From: Actinomyces sp.
GTDB taxonomy: Bacteria > Actinomycetota > Actinomycetes > Actinomycetales > Actinomycetaceae
DNA: 49,156 nt
Direction: 5' to 3'
Assembly: GCF_030530635.1 (NCBI RefSeq)
Contig: NZ_JAUMUL010000017.1
Span: forward strand, 1 to 49,156
Position 1 is the stretch's first letter, and every line of letters begins with the position of its first letter. A program made the translations under genes and the position numbers. Positions 32,994 to 40,989 of this stretch are shown one piece after another. The notes under the pieces were generated by a model that did no database searches, had not been told where the DNA came from, and saw only the letters and a list, made by a program, of their open reading frames with translations.

Positions 32994-35066
32994 TCAGTCG
33001 GTGGAGCGCACCAGCCACCAGGCGGCGTAGGGCGGCACCGGCACCTGGCCGTCGCCGGCGCCCTCCAGGCTGGTGGAGCCCGAGGGCACCGTGTCGGTGA
33101 GCACGTCCACCGCCCCGAGCACCCCGTACTCGGCCAGCCGCGCCGCAGGCACGGAACGCCAGTCCGGGGTCACGTTATACACACCCACAAAACTGCCGCG
33201 CGGGTGATCGCGGAAGGTGACCAGCACGCCGTCGTCGTCGACGGGGGCGACAACGGTGCGCACATCCGCGCTCAGCTGCGGCAGTGAGGCACGCACCCTG
33301 CCCATGTGGGCCAGGTCGGTGAACACTCGCCCGGGCACCGTGGAGCGGTCATGACGCTCGGCGACGGCGGCCTCGGACAGGCGCGGGCGACCCGCCCAAC
33401 GGGAGTCGGACTCGTGGCCGGGCTCGGTGTCCCAGTTCGGGTCGTTGAACTGCGCCAATTCATCCCCGCTCCACAGCACCGGAATACCGCCCCAGCCGTA
33501 GATGATCGCGTAGGCCAGGCGCATGGCGTTGAAGCGCTGCTCCGACCAGGCGTGCAGCTCCTCCTCCCGCCAGGCCGGTGTACTAGCGTCAATGCCGGCC
33601 ACTGCCTCGGCGGCGGCCTCGATCCCGATCAGGGAGGCGGCGGTGCCAGCCGTGCGCCGGTCGTTGGTGATGGGGTTGTACTGGAAGGTGATTCCGCGAG
33701 CATCGCTCATCGGGTACTGGCCGGTGTACCAGTCCGCCAGGAAGACCCGGTGCAGGTAGCCGTTCAGGCCAACCGCCTCCGCATCGGCGTCATCGATCGC
33801 CCAGCCGATATCATCATGGCAGCGGATGTAGGTGATCCAGGTGGCGGTGGAGGGCTCGATCGGCAGCGAAGAGAGCGTCTGCACCGCCAGACTCACGCTC
33901 CGGCTGGCCAGCATGGACCAGACCTGCACCATGAGGGAGTTGTGGTAGGCCAGGTCGGAAACCTTGCCGGTGTAGCGGCCCTGCCCCAGGTACTGCAGCA
34001 ACTCGGTGGGGGCCACGATCGCCTCCGCCTTCAGGGCGATGGCGGGGCAGGCGATTCGGGTCAGCGCCCGCAGCACCTCGGTGATGGAGTGGACCTCGGG
34101 CTGGCCCTGGCAGTCGGTGCCCTTGCGTTTGATGGTGAAGGCGATGGCGTCCAGGCGCAGCACCTCCACGCCGCGGTTGGCCAGTTCCATCACGATCTCG
34201 ACAAACTCCTCCATGACCTGGGGGTTGCGCCAGTTCAGGTCCCACTGGAAGGAGTTGAAGGTGGTCCACACCCAGCCGTCGAGGTCCTCGTCCCAGGTGA
34301 AGTTGCCGGGGGCGAAGTCGGGGAAGATCTCCGGCAGGGTGCGTTCGTACTCGTCGGGTTCGGTACGGTCGGGGTAGATGAGGAAGTAGTCGCGGTAGCG
34401 CTGCTCGCCGGCGCGGGCGCGACGCGCCCACTCGTGCTCCCGGGCGACGTGGTTGAGCACCAGGTCGATGACCAGGCTCATGCCCTCCTTGCGCAGCTCA
34501 CCGGTCAGGTGGGCGAGATCATCCATGTCACCCAGGTCAGGACGCACGCTGCGGTAGTCGGCCACGGCGTAGCCGCCGTCGGAGTCACCGGGACGGGGAG
34601 TGAGCAGCGGCATCAGGTGGAGGTAGCTGACCCCCAGCTCCCGCAGGTAGCCGATGCGCTTCTCCACGCCGCGCAGGTCGCCGGCGAAGCGCTCGGTGTA
34701 GCCGGAGTAGCCGATACGGGAGGGGTCCTGCACCCAGGCGGGGTCGAGGGTGCGGGCCAGGTCGAGGTGGCGCAGTTCGGGGCTGCGCTCGGCGTAACTG
34801 CGAGCGGCCTCGGCGAGCAGGCGCACGGCTGTGCGCCCGGCGGCGGGCTGACCGTACAGGGTGAGCAGGCCATCAATGACATCCGGATACCAGCGCTCGA
34901 CGCGGGTGGTGAAGATCTCACGCTCGGCGCGGGTCATGTCTGCGGTGTCCAATGCGGCGTCTACGGCATCACGTACCTCCTGGGGTACGTCCACGGCCGC
35001 GGATACGGTGGACCAGGTGGAGGATGCGTAGGCGCCAGTCGGGTCGGCATGTGTGGGAGCAGTCAT
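32994..35066 (-). CDS. GH13 amylosucrase-type enzyme
   Basis: The 690-residue protein carries an N-terminal helical domain (about 1-110) and a GH13 barrel. SPRIGYSGY-like YTERFAGDLRGVEKRIGYL leads to LVIDLVLNHVAREH, nucleophile Asp306 in EVLRLDAIAF, acid Glu348 in ALKAEAIVAP and transition-state His417-Asp418-Asp419 in IRCHDDIGW. These words, plus YHNSLMVQVWSMLASR and WSGDELAQFND, are those of amylosucrases/sucrose hydrolases (GH13_4), which split sucrose and either transfer glucose to glycogen-like acceptors or release it. No signal peptide is visible, so the enzyme is cytosolic. It stands alone; no sugar transporter is adjacent. Confidence 0.9.
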   Translation of the reverse strand: MTAPTHADPTGAYASSTWSTVSAAVDVPQEVRDAVDAALDTADMTRAEREIFTTRVERWYPDVIDGLLTLYGQPAAGRTAVRLLAEAARSYAERSPELRHLDLARTLDPAWVQDPSRIGYSGYTERFAGDLRGVEKRIGYLRELGVSYLHLMPLLTPRPGDSDGGYAVADYRSVRPDLGDMDDLAHLTGELRKEGMSLVIDLVLNHVAREHEWARRARAGEQRYRDYFLIYPDRTEPDEYERTLPEIFPDFAPGNFTWDEDLDGWVWTTFNSFQWDLNWRNPQVMEEFVEIVMELANRGVEVLRLDAIAFTIKRKGTDCQGQPEVHSITEVLRALTRIACPAIALKAEAIVAPTELLQYLGQGRYTGKVSDLAYHNSLMVQVWSMLASRSVSLAVQTLSSLPIEPSTATWITYIRCHDDIGWAIDDADAEAVGLNGYLHRVFLADWYTGQYPMSDARGITFQYNPITNDRRTAGTAASLIGIEAAAEAVAGIDASTPAWREEELHAWSEQRFNAMRLAYAIIYGWGGIPVLWSGDELAQFNDPNWDTEPGHESDSRWAGRPRLSEAAVAERHDRSTVPGRVFTDLAHMGRVRASLPQLSADVRTVVAPVDDDGVLVTFRDHPRGSFVGVYNVTPDWRSVPAARLAEYGVLGAVDVLTDTVPSGSTSLEGAGDGQVPVPPYAAWWLVRSTD

Positions 35067-35133
35067 GCCTATATGGTCCCCGATTCCAGGGCTGAGCGGG
35101 AGGACTTTCGGACAGCGAAGCCGCGGCGACCGT

Positions 35134-35643
35134 CTACCCCTCTAACCGGGGATGCGCGCGGTCGTAGCTCTCGCGGTGGGCGAGCACCTGCTCGGCGTTG
35201 CCCTCCGCCCAGGCGCGCAGTGCGGCGATCGGTTCGGCCAGGCCGGCGCCGAGCCCCGTAAGCGTGTAGTCCACGCGCGGCGGCACACCCGGCGTCTGCT
35301 CACGCAGCACCAGACCGTCGCGCTCCATAGAACGCAGCGTCTGCGCCAACACCTTTGGAGTCACCCCGCCCACCGCCTGGCGCAACTCACCGAAACGATG
35401 CGGTCCGCGCGCCAGTACGGCAACGATCAGCGGCGTCCACCGGTCGACCACGTGCCGCAGTACCGTCCGCGACGGACAGTCGGGCGACAGCACATCGTAG
35501 GCGGACAGCGGCCGGAACGAGACAGGATCCGGCGCCGCTTCCAACACGCCGGCGCCGCGGCCGACTCCAGGATCAGCGGTTGCGGTGACAACCGGGTCCG
35601 TACGGTCAGCAGAACCCTGCGAATGTGACACGAGCAACTCCAT
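35134..35643 (-). CDS. HxlR-family transcriptional regulator
   Basis: The 169-residue protein has a 50-residue N-terminal extension, then the HxlR winged helix: CPSRTVLRHVVDRWTPLIVAVLARGPHRFGELR, GGVTPKVLAQTLRSMERDGLVLRE, PRVDYTLTGLG. HxlR proteins are dimeric, often redox- or electrophile-sensing; the Cys in SPDCPSR is at the family's sensing position. It is divergent from the NAD(P)-binding protein at 35749, the standard arrangement in which HxlR controls its neighbour. A TACCT-TG-AGGTA palindrome lies 3 bp upstream of the ATG, in the shared promoter. Confidence 0.9.
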   Translation of the reverse strand: MELLVSHSQGSADRTDPVVTATADPGVGRGAGVLEAAPDPVSFRPLSAYDVLSPDCPSRTVLRHVVDRWTPLIVAVLARGPHRFGELRQAVGGVTPKVLAQTLRSMERDGLVLREQTPGVPPRVDYTLTGLGAGLAEPIAALRAWAEGNAEQVLAHRESYDRAHPRLEG

Positions 35644-35646
35644 AGT

Positions 35647-35658
35647 TACCTTGAGGTA
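35647..35658. promoter_or_regulatory. HxlR operator palindrome
   Basis: TACCTTGAGGTA is a perfect dyad between the divergent genes. It overlaps a -35-like TTGAGG (35651-35656) followed 18 bp later by TACTGT, a likely promoter for the gene at 35749. Confidence 0.6.
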
Positions 35659-35748
35659 CTTGGTTTCAAATTAATACTGTAGCAGCGTTGCCGCCGCACC
35701 GCGAGTGCGAGGGCGCACGACCGCAAAACCACAAACACAAGGAGCTCC

Positions 35749-36363
35749 ATGAACATCACCGTCATCGGCGGAACCGGCAGCACCGGCGCCGCAGTAGTGA
35801 CCGAGGCCGCCCGCCGCGGCCACACCGTCACCTCCGCATCCCGTTCCGGTCGGCACGCCGAGGGCGCTGCCACCGACGTGACAGTCGAGTTCGCCGACAC
35901 CGCCGCCGTGGTCGACCTGGTCAACGCCGCCGACGCCACGGTCATCGCGGTCTCCCCCGACCGCACCGGCGGCCCCGTACAGCCGACCGTCAACGCCTTC
36001 AAGGCGCTGATCGCCGCCCGCCCGACGGGTCGAGTGGTGATCGTCGGCGGCGCCGGCTCGCTGCTGGACGAGGACGGCAACAGGCTGGTCGACTCCCCCG
36101 ACTTCCCCGCGGACTCCAGGCCCGAGGCACTGGCCTTCGCGGAGGTACTGGAGGCATTCCGCGCCGCCGGGGACGACCTGGCCTGGACCCTGGTTTCCCC
36201 CGCTCCGGCCTACCCCTCGGAGCAGTCCACCGGCGCCTACGTAGTAGGCAAGGACAGCCCGGTCGGCACCGACCTGTCCCCCGCGGACCTCGCCCTCGCA
36301 CTGGTCGACGAGGCCGAGCGCGACGCTCACCGGGGCGAGCGCTTCGCGGTGGCCTCCGCCTGA
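35749..36363 (+). CDS. NAD(P)H-binding atypical SDR-type protein
   Basis: AAGGAG precedes ATG 35749. The 204-residue protein starts MNITVIGGTGSTGAAVVTEAARRGHTV, the glycine-rich dinucleotide motif of atypical SDR/NmrA-like reductases. ATDVTVEFADTAAVVDLV, TGRVVIVGGAGSLL and WTLVSPAPAY follow, matching the short NAD(P)H-binding family. Members reduce quinones or act as redox-linked regulators. It is driven from the HxlR-controlled divergent promoter, consistent with induction by electrophiles or oxidants. Substrate unknown. Confidence 0.88.
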   Translation: MNITVIGGTGSTGAAVVTEAARRGHTVTSASRSGRHAEGAATDVTVEFADTAAVVDLVNAADATVIAVSPDRTGGPVQPTVNAFKALIAARPTGRVVIVGGAGSLLDEDGNRLVDSPDFPADSRPEALAFAEVLEAFRAAGDDLAWTLVSPAPAYPSEQSTGAYVVGKDSPVGTDLSPADLALALVDEAERDAHRGERFAVASA

Positions 36364-36500
36364 TCCCACACCGGCCGACGACGACGGCGGCCGCACAGTC
36401 GCCGTCGTCAGCCGTGCGGTGGGTGCCAGGCAACCGAGGCGAGTTCCAGCATGCGGCCCGCCGTGTGGACACCTCCCGGGCTCCGGGGCATGCTGACCAC

Positions 36501-37340
36501 ATGGCAACCACCACGGCAAACAGCACCGTCCCCGCTACCCCTCCCATCGCCCTGGCCATCGCCGGCTCGGAGGCCTCCGGCGGCGCCGGCGCCCAGACCG
36601 ATCTGAAGACCTTCCACCAGCTGGGCGTATTCGGCTGCACGGCCCTGACCTGCATCGTCTCCATGGACCCGAAGAACAACTGGGACCACCGGTTCGTGCC
36701 CGTCGACCCCCAGGTGATTGCCGACCAGATCGAGGCCTGCGCCTCGGTACACACCCGGATCGACGCCGTCAAGATCGGCATGCTCGGCACCGCCGCCACC
36801 ATCGATGCGGTGGACGCCGCCCTGGAGCAGTACCGGTTCCCGAATCTGGTGGTGGACCCGGTGCTGATCTGCAAGGGCCAGGAGCCCGGCGCCGCGCTCG
36901 ACGTCGACAACGCCCTGCGCGCCAAGATCCTCCCCCGCGCCAAGGTCACCACGCCGAACCTGTTCGAGGCCGCCACCCTGGCCGGAGTGGATGAGATCAC
37001 CAGCGTCGAGCAGCTCAAGGACGCCGCCAAGCGCATCTACGACCTGGGTGTGCCCAACGTCCTGGCCAAGGCCGGTCCCACGCTCGGCACCGGCACCGCC
37101 CTGGACGTCTTCTACGACGGCCAGACCCTGGAGGTACTGGAGGTGCCGGCGGTCGGTACCGAGCGCATGCACGGCGCGGGCTGCACGCTGGCCGCGGCCG
37201 TCACCGCCGAGCTGGCCAGGGGCGCCGCCCCGCTGGACGCCTGCGTGACCGCGAAGAACGTGGTCTCCGCGTCGGTGAACCCGGGCATGCACGGCAACAT
37301 CCCCTTCACCTACGTCTACCAGGGCTTCTACCGCGGCTGA
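36501..37340 (+). CDS. pyridoxal/hydroxymethylpyrimidine kinase-like (PdxK/ThiD family)
   Basis: The 279-residue protein has the ribokinase-fold pattern of ThiD-like kinases: LAIAGSEASGGAGAQTDLKTF near the start, IDAVKIGMLGTAATID, VVDPVLICKG, TTPNLFEAATLAGV and the anion-hole motif GTERMHGAGCTLAAAVTAEL. The Cys in HGAGCT (instead of the usual GTG-C/D variants) and the late VNPGMHGNIPF segment are features of the dual-cysteine pyridoxal kinases, which phosphorylate pyridoxal and can also act on HMP. No thi or pdx genes are adjacent, so the main substrate is unsettled. ATG 36501 has CATGCT 6 nt upstream and no Shine-Dalgarno; the frame before it overlaps the previous gene only by chance. Confidence 0.85.
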   Translation: MATTTANSTVPATPPIALAIAGSEASGGAGAQTDLKTFHQLGVFGCTALTCIVSMDPKNNWDHRFVPVDPQVIADQIEACASVHTRIDAVKIGMLGTAATIDAVDAALEQYRFPNLVVDPVLICKGQEPGAALDVDNALRAKILPRAKVTTPNLFEAATLAGVDEITSVEQLKDAAKRIYDLGVPNVLAKAGPTLGTGTALDVFYDGQTLEVLEVPAVGTERMHGAGCTLAAAVTAELARGAAPLDACVTAKNVVSASVNPGMHGNIPFTYVYQGFYRG

Positions 37341-37396
37341 CGGCGCCCAGCGGACGCGCGGCCGGACCGAACGGAACGCCGCACACGCACCTGAGA

Positions 37397-37474
37397 CACG
37401 ACCTCCTGCAATTCACGACCTCGGGGTACGTTCCACGACCACCCCGGGGTCGTGTTTTGTACCCCAGGGTCGTA
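37397..37474. repeat. CACGACC / GGGTCGT inverted word cluster
   Basis: CACGACC starts at 37397, 37414 and 37434; the inverse GGGTCGT starts at 37448 and 37468 (20 bp apart). 37434-37454 is a palindrome (CACGACC...GGTCGTG), and GGGGTAC (37423-37429) mirrors GTACCCC (37459-37465) around it. It sits in the 340-bp convergent gap 37341-37680, which holds no gene, and may terminate both neighbours. Confidence 0.6.
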
Positions 37475-37680
37475 AAACGTCAGCAGGTCCCACACCCGGA
37501 AAGCCGCCCAGCCCTCACTCGAGCCGGCTTCCGGTCCACCGTGAGCAGCAACGCCGACACCGAATTCAACCAAGTTCTACCTAGACGCCAAAACCGGTTG
37601 TTTTACAGGTGCCCGAAGTCATCAGTCCCCATGATTCCGGGGACGAATCAGGCTTCGGCGGCCAACGGTGACACCCACCT

Positions 37681-38937
37681 TCAACGGAACTCCCACAGGG
37701 CAGACACCGGCAGCGCCCACAGCGGACCACCCAGACTGCGCGCCCGATCATCGGTAGTCAGCACGACACCTGCCTTCAGTCGATCCCCGATCCGCTCGTG
37801 CAGCCAACGCAGATGCTTGGTATCCGCAACTGCCACCGAAGCCGCCGCCTTCACCTCAATGGCAATGACTCCACCATCGTCCAACTCGAGGATCAGGTCG
37901 ATCTCGCGTCCCTCTGGGGAACGGTAGTGGCTGAGAGTGAAACGCTCCGCAGACCATGTACGTTGCCGCATTAGTTCGGCAACGACGAAGGCCTCAAGCT
38001 GACCTCCCAGGGCTCCTCCGCGTATCAGATCCTTGAGGATGTCGGGCCCAGTCCGAGTCAGCCACATAGCCAGCGCAGAGTCGGTCAGCAGATACTTCGA
38101 TCGACCAACCTCACGCTTGAGCAGATTCGGCGTCCAAGGCGGCAGTCGCTCAACCAGGTAGAGCGCTCGCAGAAGCTCTAGGTAGGAGGCGGTGGTTGAT
38201 GCGCTCAGGTTGATCTCACTCCCCATCCGTGCGACCACGGTCTCCGACCCCTGTGTGGCCGCCAAACCGACCAGCAGCGAGCGCAGGCGATGCGGATCGG
38301 ACAGGCGGGAGAGTTCACGCAGATCACGCCCGAGCAGCCGGGAGATGTAGCTATCAAGCCAGTCGGCACGGAAGCGCTGAGGCAGTCGATACGCCTCGGG
38401 CATGGAGCCGGCAGCCAACAGATCAACGTAGTCGCCACGCTCAAATGCGGAACGGTAGTCGCCATCCAGCGCCCCATGGAGCACTGCGGCTACGAAGTCT
38501 TCCTCTCGCCCGGCAATCTCACCCTGACTGAATCCGAACACGCGGGTGCCGATGACGCGACCGGCCAGGCTGTCTGTCGCCGGTTGGAGGGGACTCGTGG
38601 TCACTGAGCCGGTGAGCAAGTAGCGTCCGGCGGACCGATCGGAATCAATCTCCACCTTGAGTGCCAGTGCCAGTTCGGGAACGCGCTGGAACTCATCGAT
38701 GACCAGCAACCCTTCAGGTTCCAGACGAAGGAAACCGCGCGGATCCGCGGTCGCCGCAGCGCGGGTCTCAGCATCGTCCAGAGTCACGATACGCGTCGGC
38801 CGCTCAGATGCCGCCGCGATCATGGATGCGAGCGTGGACTTCCCAACCTGACGTGCACCAACCAACTCAACCGCGGGGAAGACTTCCAGGAGCTCTTCTA
38901 CCCGTGGCTGCGCATGCCGCGTAAGCAGATCACTCAT
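37681..38937 (-). CDS. AAA_14/DUF4143 ATPase
   Basis: ATG 38937 (MSDLLTRHAQPRV) is preferred over 38973 because TACGCT lies exactly 6 nt upstream on this strand, the leaderless geometry. The 418-residue protein has Walker A-like GARQVGKST (about 27-35), Walker B LLVIDEFQRVP (about 75-85) and LLTGSVTTSPL. The DUF4143 C-terminal half follows, with NLSASTTASYLELLRALYLV and the nuclease-like core GREIDLILELDDGGVIAIEVKAA. The ID-xxL-E-K pattern is that of the family's restriction-endonuclease-like fold. These proteins are frequent in actinobacteria and of unclear, possibly toxin- or defence-related, role. The gene starts beside a 23-bp tandem array. Confidence 0.85.
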   Translation of the reverse strand: MSDLLTRHAQPRVEELLEVFPAVELVGARQVGKSTLASMIAAASERPTRIVTLDDAETRAAATADPRGFLRLEPEGLLVIDEFQRVPELALALKVEIDSDRSAGRYLLTGSVTTSPLQPATDSLAGRVIGTRVFGFSQGEIAGREEDFVAAVLHGALDGDYRSAFERGDYVDLLAAGSMPEAYRLPQRFRADWLDSYISRLLGRDLRELSRLSDPHRLRSLLVGLAATQGSETVVARMGSEINLSASTTASYLELLRALYLVERLPPWTPNLLKREVGRSKYLLTDSALAMWLTRTGPDILKDLIRGGALGGQLEAFVVAELMRQRTWSAERFTLSHYRSPEGREIDLILELDDGGVIAIEVKAAASVAVADTKHLRWLHERIGDRLKAGVVLTTDDRARSLGGPLWALPVSALWEFR

Positions 38938-38961
38938 GCCCCCAGCGTACGGTAGACCGAA

Positions 38962-39076
38962 AAATGGTGGCAAGCTTCTTCGTAAAACGGTGTCATGGTT
39001 CGTCGAAGAACGGTGGCTATGTTGGCCGTGATTGGGTGGCAGGCGTTGGGGTAAGACGGTGGCAGCGTTCGCTCAC
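38962..39076. repeat. five 23-bp tandem units between dnaB and the DUF4143 gene
   Basis: Degenerate copies of AAACGGTGGCA start at 38962, 38985, 39008, 39031 and 39054, exactly 23 bp apart (AAATGGTGGCA, AAACGGTGTCA, GAACGGTGGCT, ATTGGGTGGCA, AGACGGTGGCA). The inner 12 bases vary. The array begins 13 bp upstream of the DUF4143 -10 box and ends 19 bp before the dnaB stop. Confidence 0.75.
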
Positions 39077-39094
39077 TGGCACGCGCACCCGCGC

Positions 39095-40537
39095 TCATTC
39101 GTAGGCGGGCTCGGGAGTGATGTTGCGAGCCATGTTGGCGAAGCGCGACAGGTGTCCCTGGAAAGCCACCGGGATGGTGCGGGTCTGGCCGTTGCGGTGC
39201 TTGGCGACGATGATGTCGGCCTCACCGGGCCGCTCCTCCTCCTGGTAGTACTCGGGCCGGTGCAGCAGCATGATGACATCGGCGTCCTGTTCGAGGGAGC
39301 CGGACTCACGCAGGTCGCTCATCTGCGGCTTGTTGCCGGTGCGCTGCTCAGGGCCGCGGTTCAGCTGGGCGACGGCGACCACCGGGATGTCCAGCTCCTT
39401 GGCCAACAGCTTCAGCGAGCGTGAGAACTCGGAGACCTCCTGCTGGCGGGACTCGACCTGCTTGCCGGAACTCATCAGCTGCAGATAGTCCACCACCATC
39501 AGCCCCAGTCCGTGCTGCTGCTTCAGGCGCAGCGCCTTGGAGCGGATCTCCGGCATGGTCAGGTTCGGGGAGTCGTCTATGAACAGCGGCGCCTCGGAGA
39601 CGGGGTTGTAGGCCAACGCGACCTCCTGCCAGTCGCGCTCATCCATCTGGCTGCCGCCGCGCAGCTTGTTCAGGGCCACTCCGGACTCGGCGGACAGGAT
39701 GCGCATCATCAACTCCATGCGCCCCATCTCCAGGGAGAAGTAGCAGGAGGGGATGAGATTGCCGTCGGCGCCACGGGAGTGGAGGGAGGCCGAGCGGCAG
39801 AAGTCGACGGCGAGCGTGGACTTGCCCATGGCCGGGCGGGCGGCCACGATGATCATCTGTCCGCCGTGCAGACCACCCAGCAGCTCATCGAGTTCGACGA
39901 ATCCCGTGGGCACACCCCGCATTTGGCCGTCCTCGCGGGCCTGACCGGCCTCGATCTCGAGGTTGGCCTCATTGAGCAGCTCCCCGACGGGCACATAGTC
40001 CTCCCGTTCACCCTCCTTGTGGGCGATGGCGTACACCTCCGACTCCGCCAGGGTGACCAGGTCGTCGATGTCCCCGGCGTCGGTGGAGTAGCCCAGCTGG
40101 GCGATGCGGGTGCCCGCCTGCACCAGTCCTCGCAGTAGCGACTTCTCCTTGACGATACGCGCGTAGTAGGCGGCGTTCGCGGCCGTCGGCACGGTCGCTA
40201 TGAGGGTGGCCAGGTAGGGGGCGCCACCGATGCGTTCGAGTTCGCCCCGCTTGGACAGTTCATCGGCCACGATCAGTGGGTCGGCCGGCTCGGAGCGGTT
40301 GTAGACCTCGACTATGGCATCGAAGATCGACTCGTGGGCGGGCTTGTAGAACTCGGGTCCGCGCAGCACCTCAATGACATCGGTGATGGCCTCCTTGCTC
40401 AGCAGCATGCCGCCGAGCGTAGACATCTCCGCCTCCAGGTCCTGCGGCGGTACCCGGTCGAAGGCGCCGTCATAGCGGGCGTCGACCGGTCGTTCCTCGC
40501 CGCGGCTACGGGTTCCGATGGTGTCGACGTCGGTCAT
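39095..40537 (-). CDS. dnaB: replicative DNA helicase DnaB
   Basis: The 480-residue protein has the DnaB N-terminal helical domain (PPQDLEAEMSTLGGMLLSKEAI, residues 30-52). A linker follows, then the RecA-like motor with FVELDELLGGLHGGQMIIVAARPAMGKST (Walker A), MVVDYLQLMSS (Walker B), ELDIPVVAVAQLNRGPEQR and ESGSLEQDADVIMLLHR. It unwinds DNA at the replication fork as a hexamer. ATG 40537 is the family start; the open frame to 40744 is intergenic sequence rich in DnaA-box words. No intein is present, unlike some actinobacterial dnaB genes. Its neighbour, a MATE transporter, is also found next to dnaB in other actinobacteria (for example streptomycetes). Confidence 0.96.
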   Translation of the reverse strand: MTDVDTIGTRSRGEERPVDARYDGAFDRVPPQDLEAEMSTLGGMLLSKEAITDVIEVLRGPEFYKPAHESIFDAIVEVYNRSEPADPLIVADELSKRGELERIGGAPYLATLIATVPTAANAAYYARIVKEKSLLRGLVQAGTRIAQLGYSTDAGDIDDLVTLAESEVYAIAHKEGEREDYVPVGELLNEANLEIEAGQAREDGQMRGVPTGFVELDELLGGLHGGQMIIVAARPAMGKSTLAVDFCRSASLHSRGADGNLIPSCYFSLEMGRMELMMRILSAESGVALNKLRGGSQMDERDWQEVALAYNPVSEAPLFIDDSPNLTMPEIRSKALRLKQQHGLGLMVVDYLQLMSSGKQVESRQQEVSEFSRSLKLLAKELDIPVVAVAQLNRGPEQRTGNKPQMSDLRESGSLEQDADVIMLLHRPEYYQEEERPGEADIIVAKHRNGQTRTIPVAFQGHLSRFANMARNITPEPAYE

Positions 40538-40638
40538 CTGTCCGTCACTGTCCCTCCCTGCCACGCCCCGCCCAGACGGGCCGCGCGGCGACATTAGCGG
40601 CCAGTTCGACCCGTGGCAAACGCCAACCCCTTGCAGGC

Positions 40639-40859
40639 TGTGGGCAACGACCCTTGGGGTGTGGATAACCATCTTCCGCCTGTGGGCGACGCGCCGATTT
40701 GGATGTGGACCCGGCTCCCCCGCCGATCGAAACCACACCGCCAAGATCCCGAAGAATCCACCGGAATCCCGCCCTTCGGGCGCAGCGCCCGCAAGCCACA
40801 GCCCGTATGCTCAAAGCCGAAATCAGAATCTGTGGATAAGTGGGTATTCCTGTGGATGA
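40639..40859. promoter_or_regulatory. cluster of six DnaA-box-like sites between dnaB and the MATE gene
   Basis: Same-strand copies of TGTGGATAA (inverse of the DnaA box TTATCCACA) occur at 40660-40668 and 40831-40839 (perfect). Relaxed copies lie at 40639 (TGTGGGCAA), 40681 (TGTGGGCGA), 40704 (TGTGGACCC) and 40851 (TGTGGATGA). Spacings are 21, 21, 23, 127 and 20 bp. They lie in the 452-bp divergent gap 40538-40989. DnaA binding is predicted from the words only. Confidence 0.55.
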
Positions 40860-40989
40860 ACCTGAACCTCCACCTGAGGGACCGCCTCCCGGTGATCCCT
40901 CAGCGACCCGACAGGCGCATTTGCCGCAACGCCCCGCCCGGCCTGAGCCAGGCGTGAAATACTGGCCCGCCCGACCCAGGGAGTATCCT

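Noticed and set aside
33306..35261. 651-codon plus-strand open frame
   Set aside because: It is antisense to the amylosucrase-type gene, low-complexity (Val/Gly/His-rich) and shows no family motif; a typical high-G+C shadow.
37457..37927. 156-codon plus-strand frame at the end of the DUF4143 gene
   Set aside because: Antisense to the conserved DUF4143 C-terminus, with no motif or ribosome site.
40538..40989. Chromosomal origin oriC
   Set aside because: dnaA and dnaN are not here and box number is low; kept only as a DnaA-box cluster.
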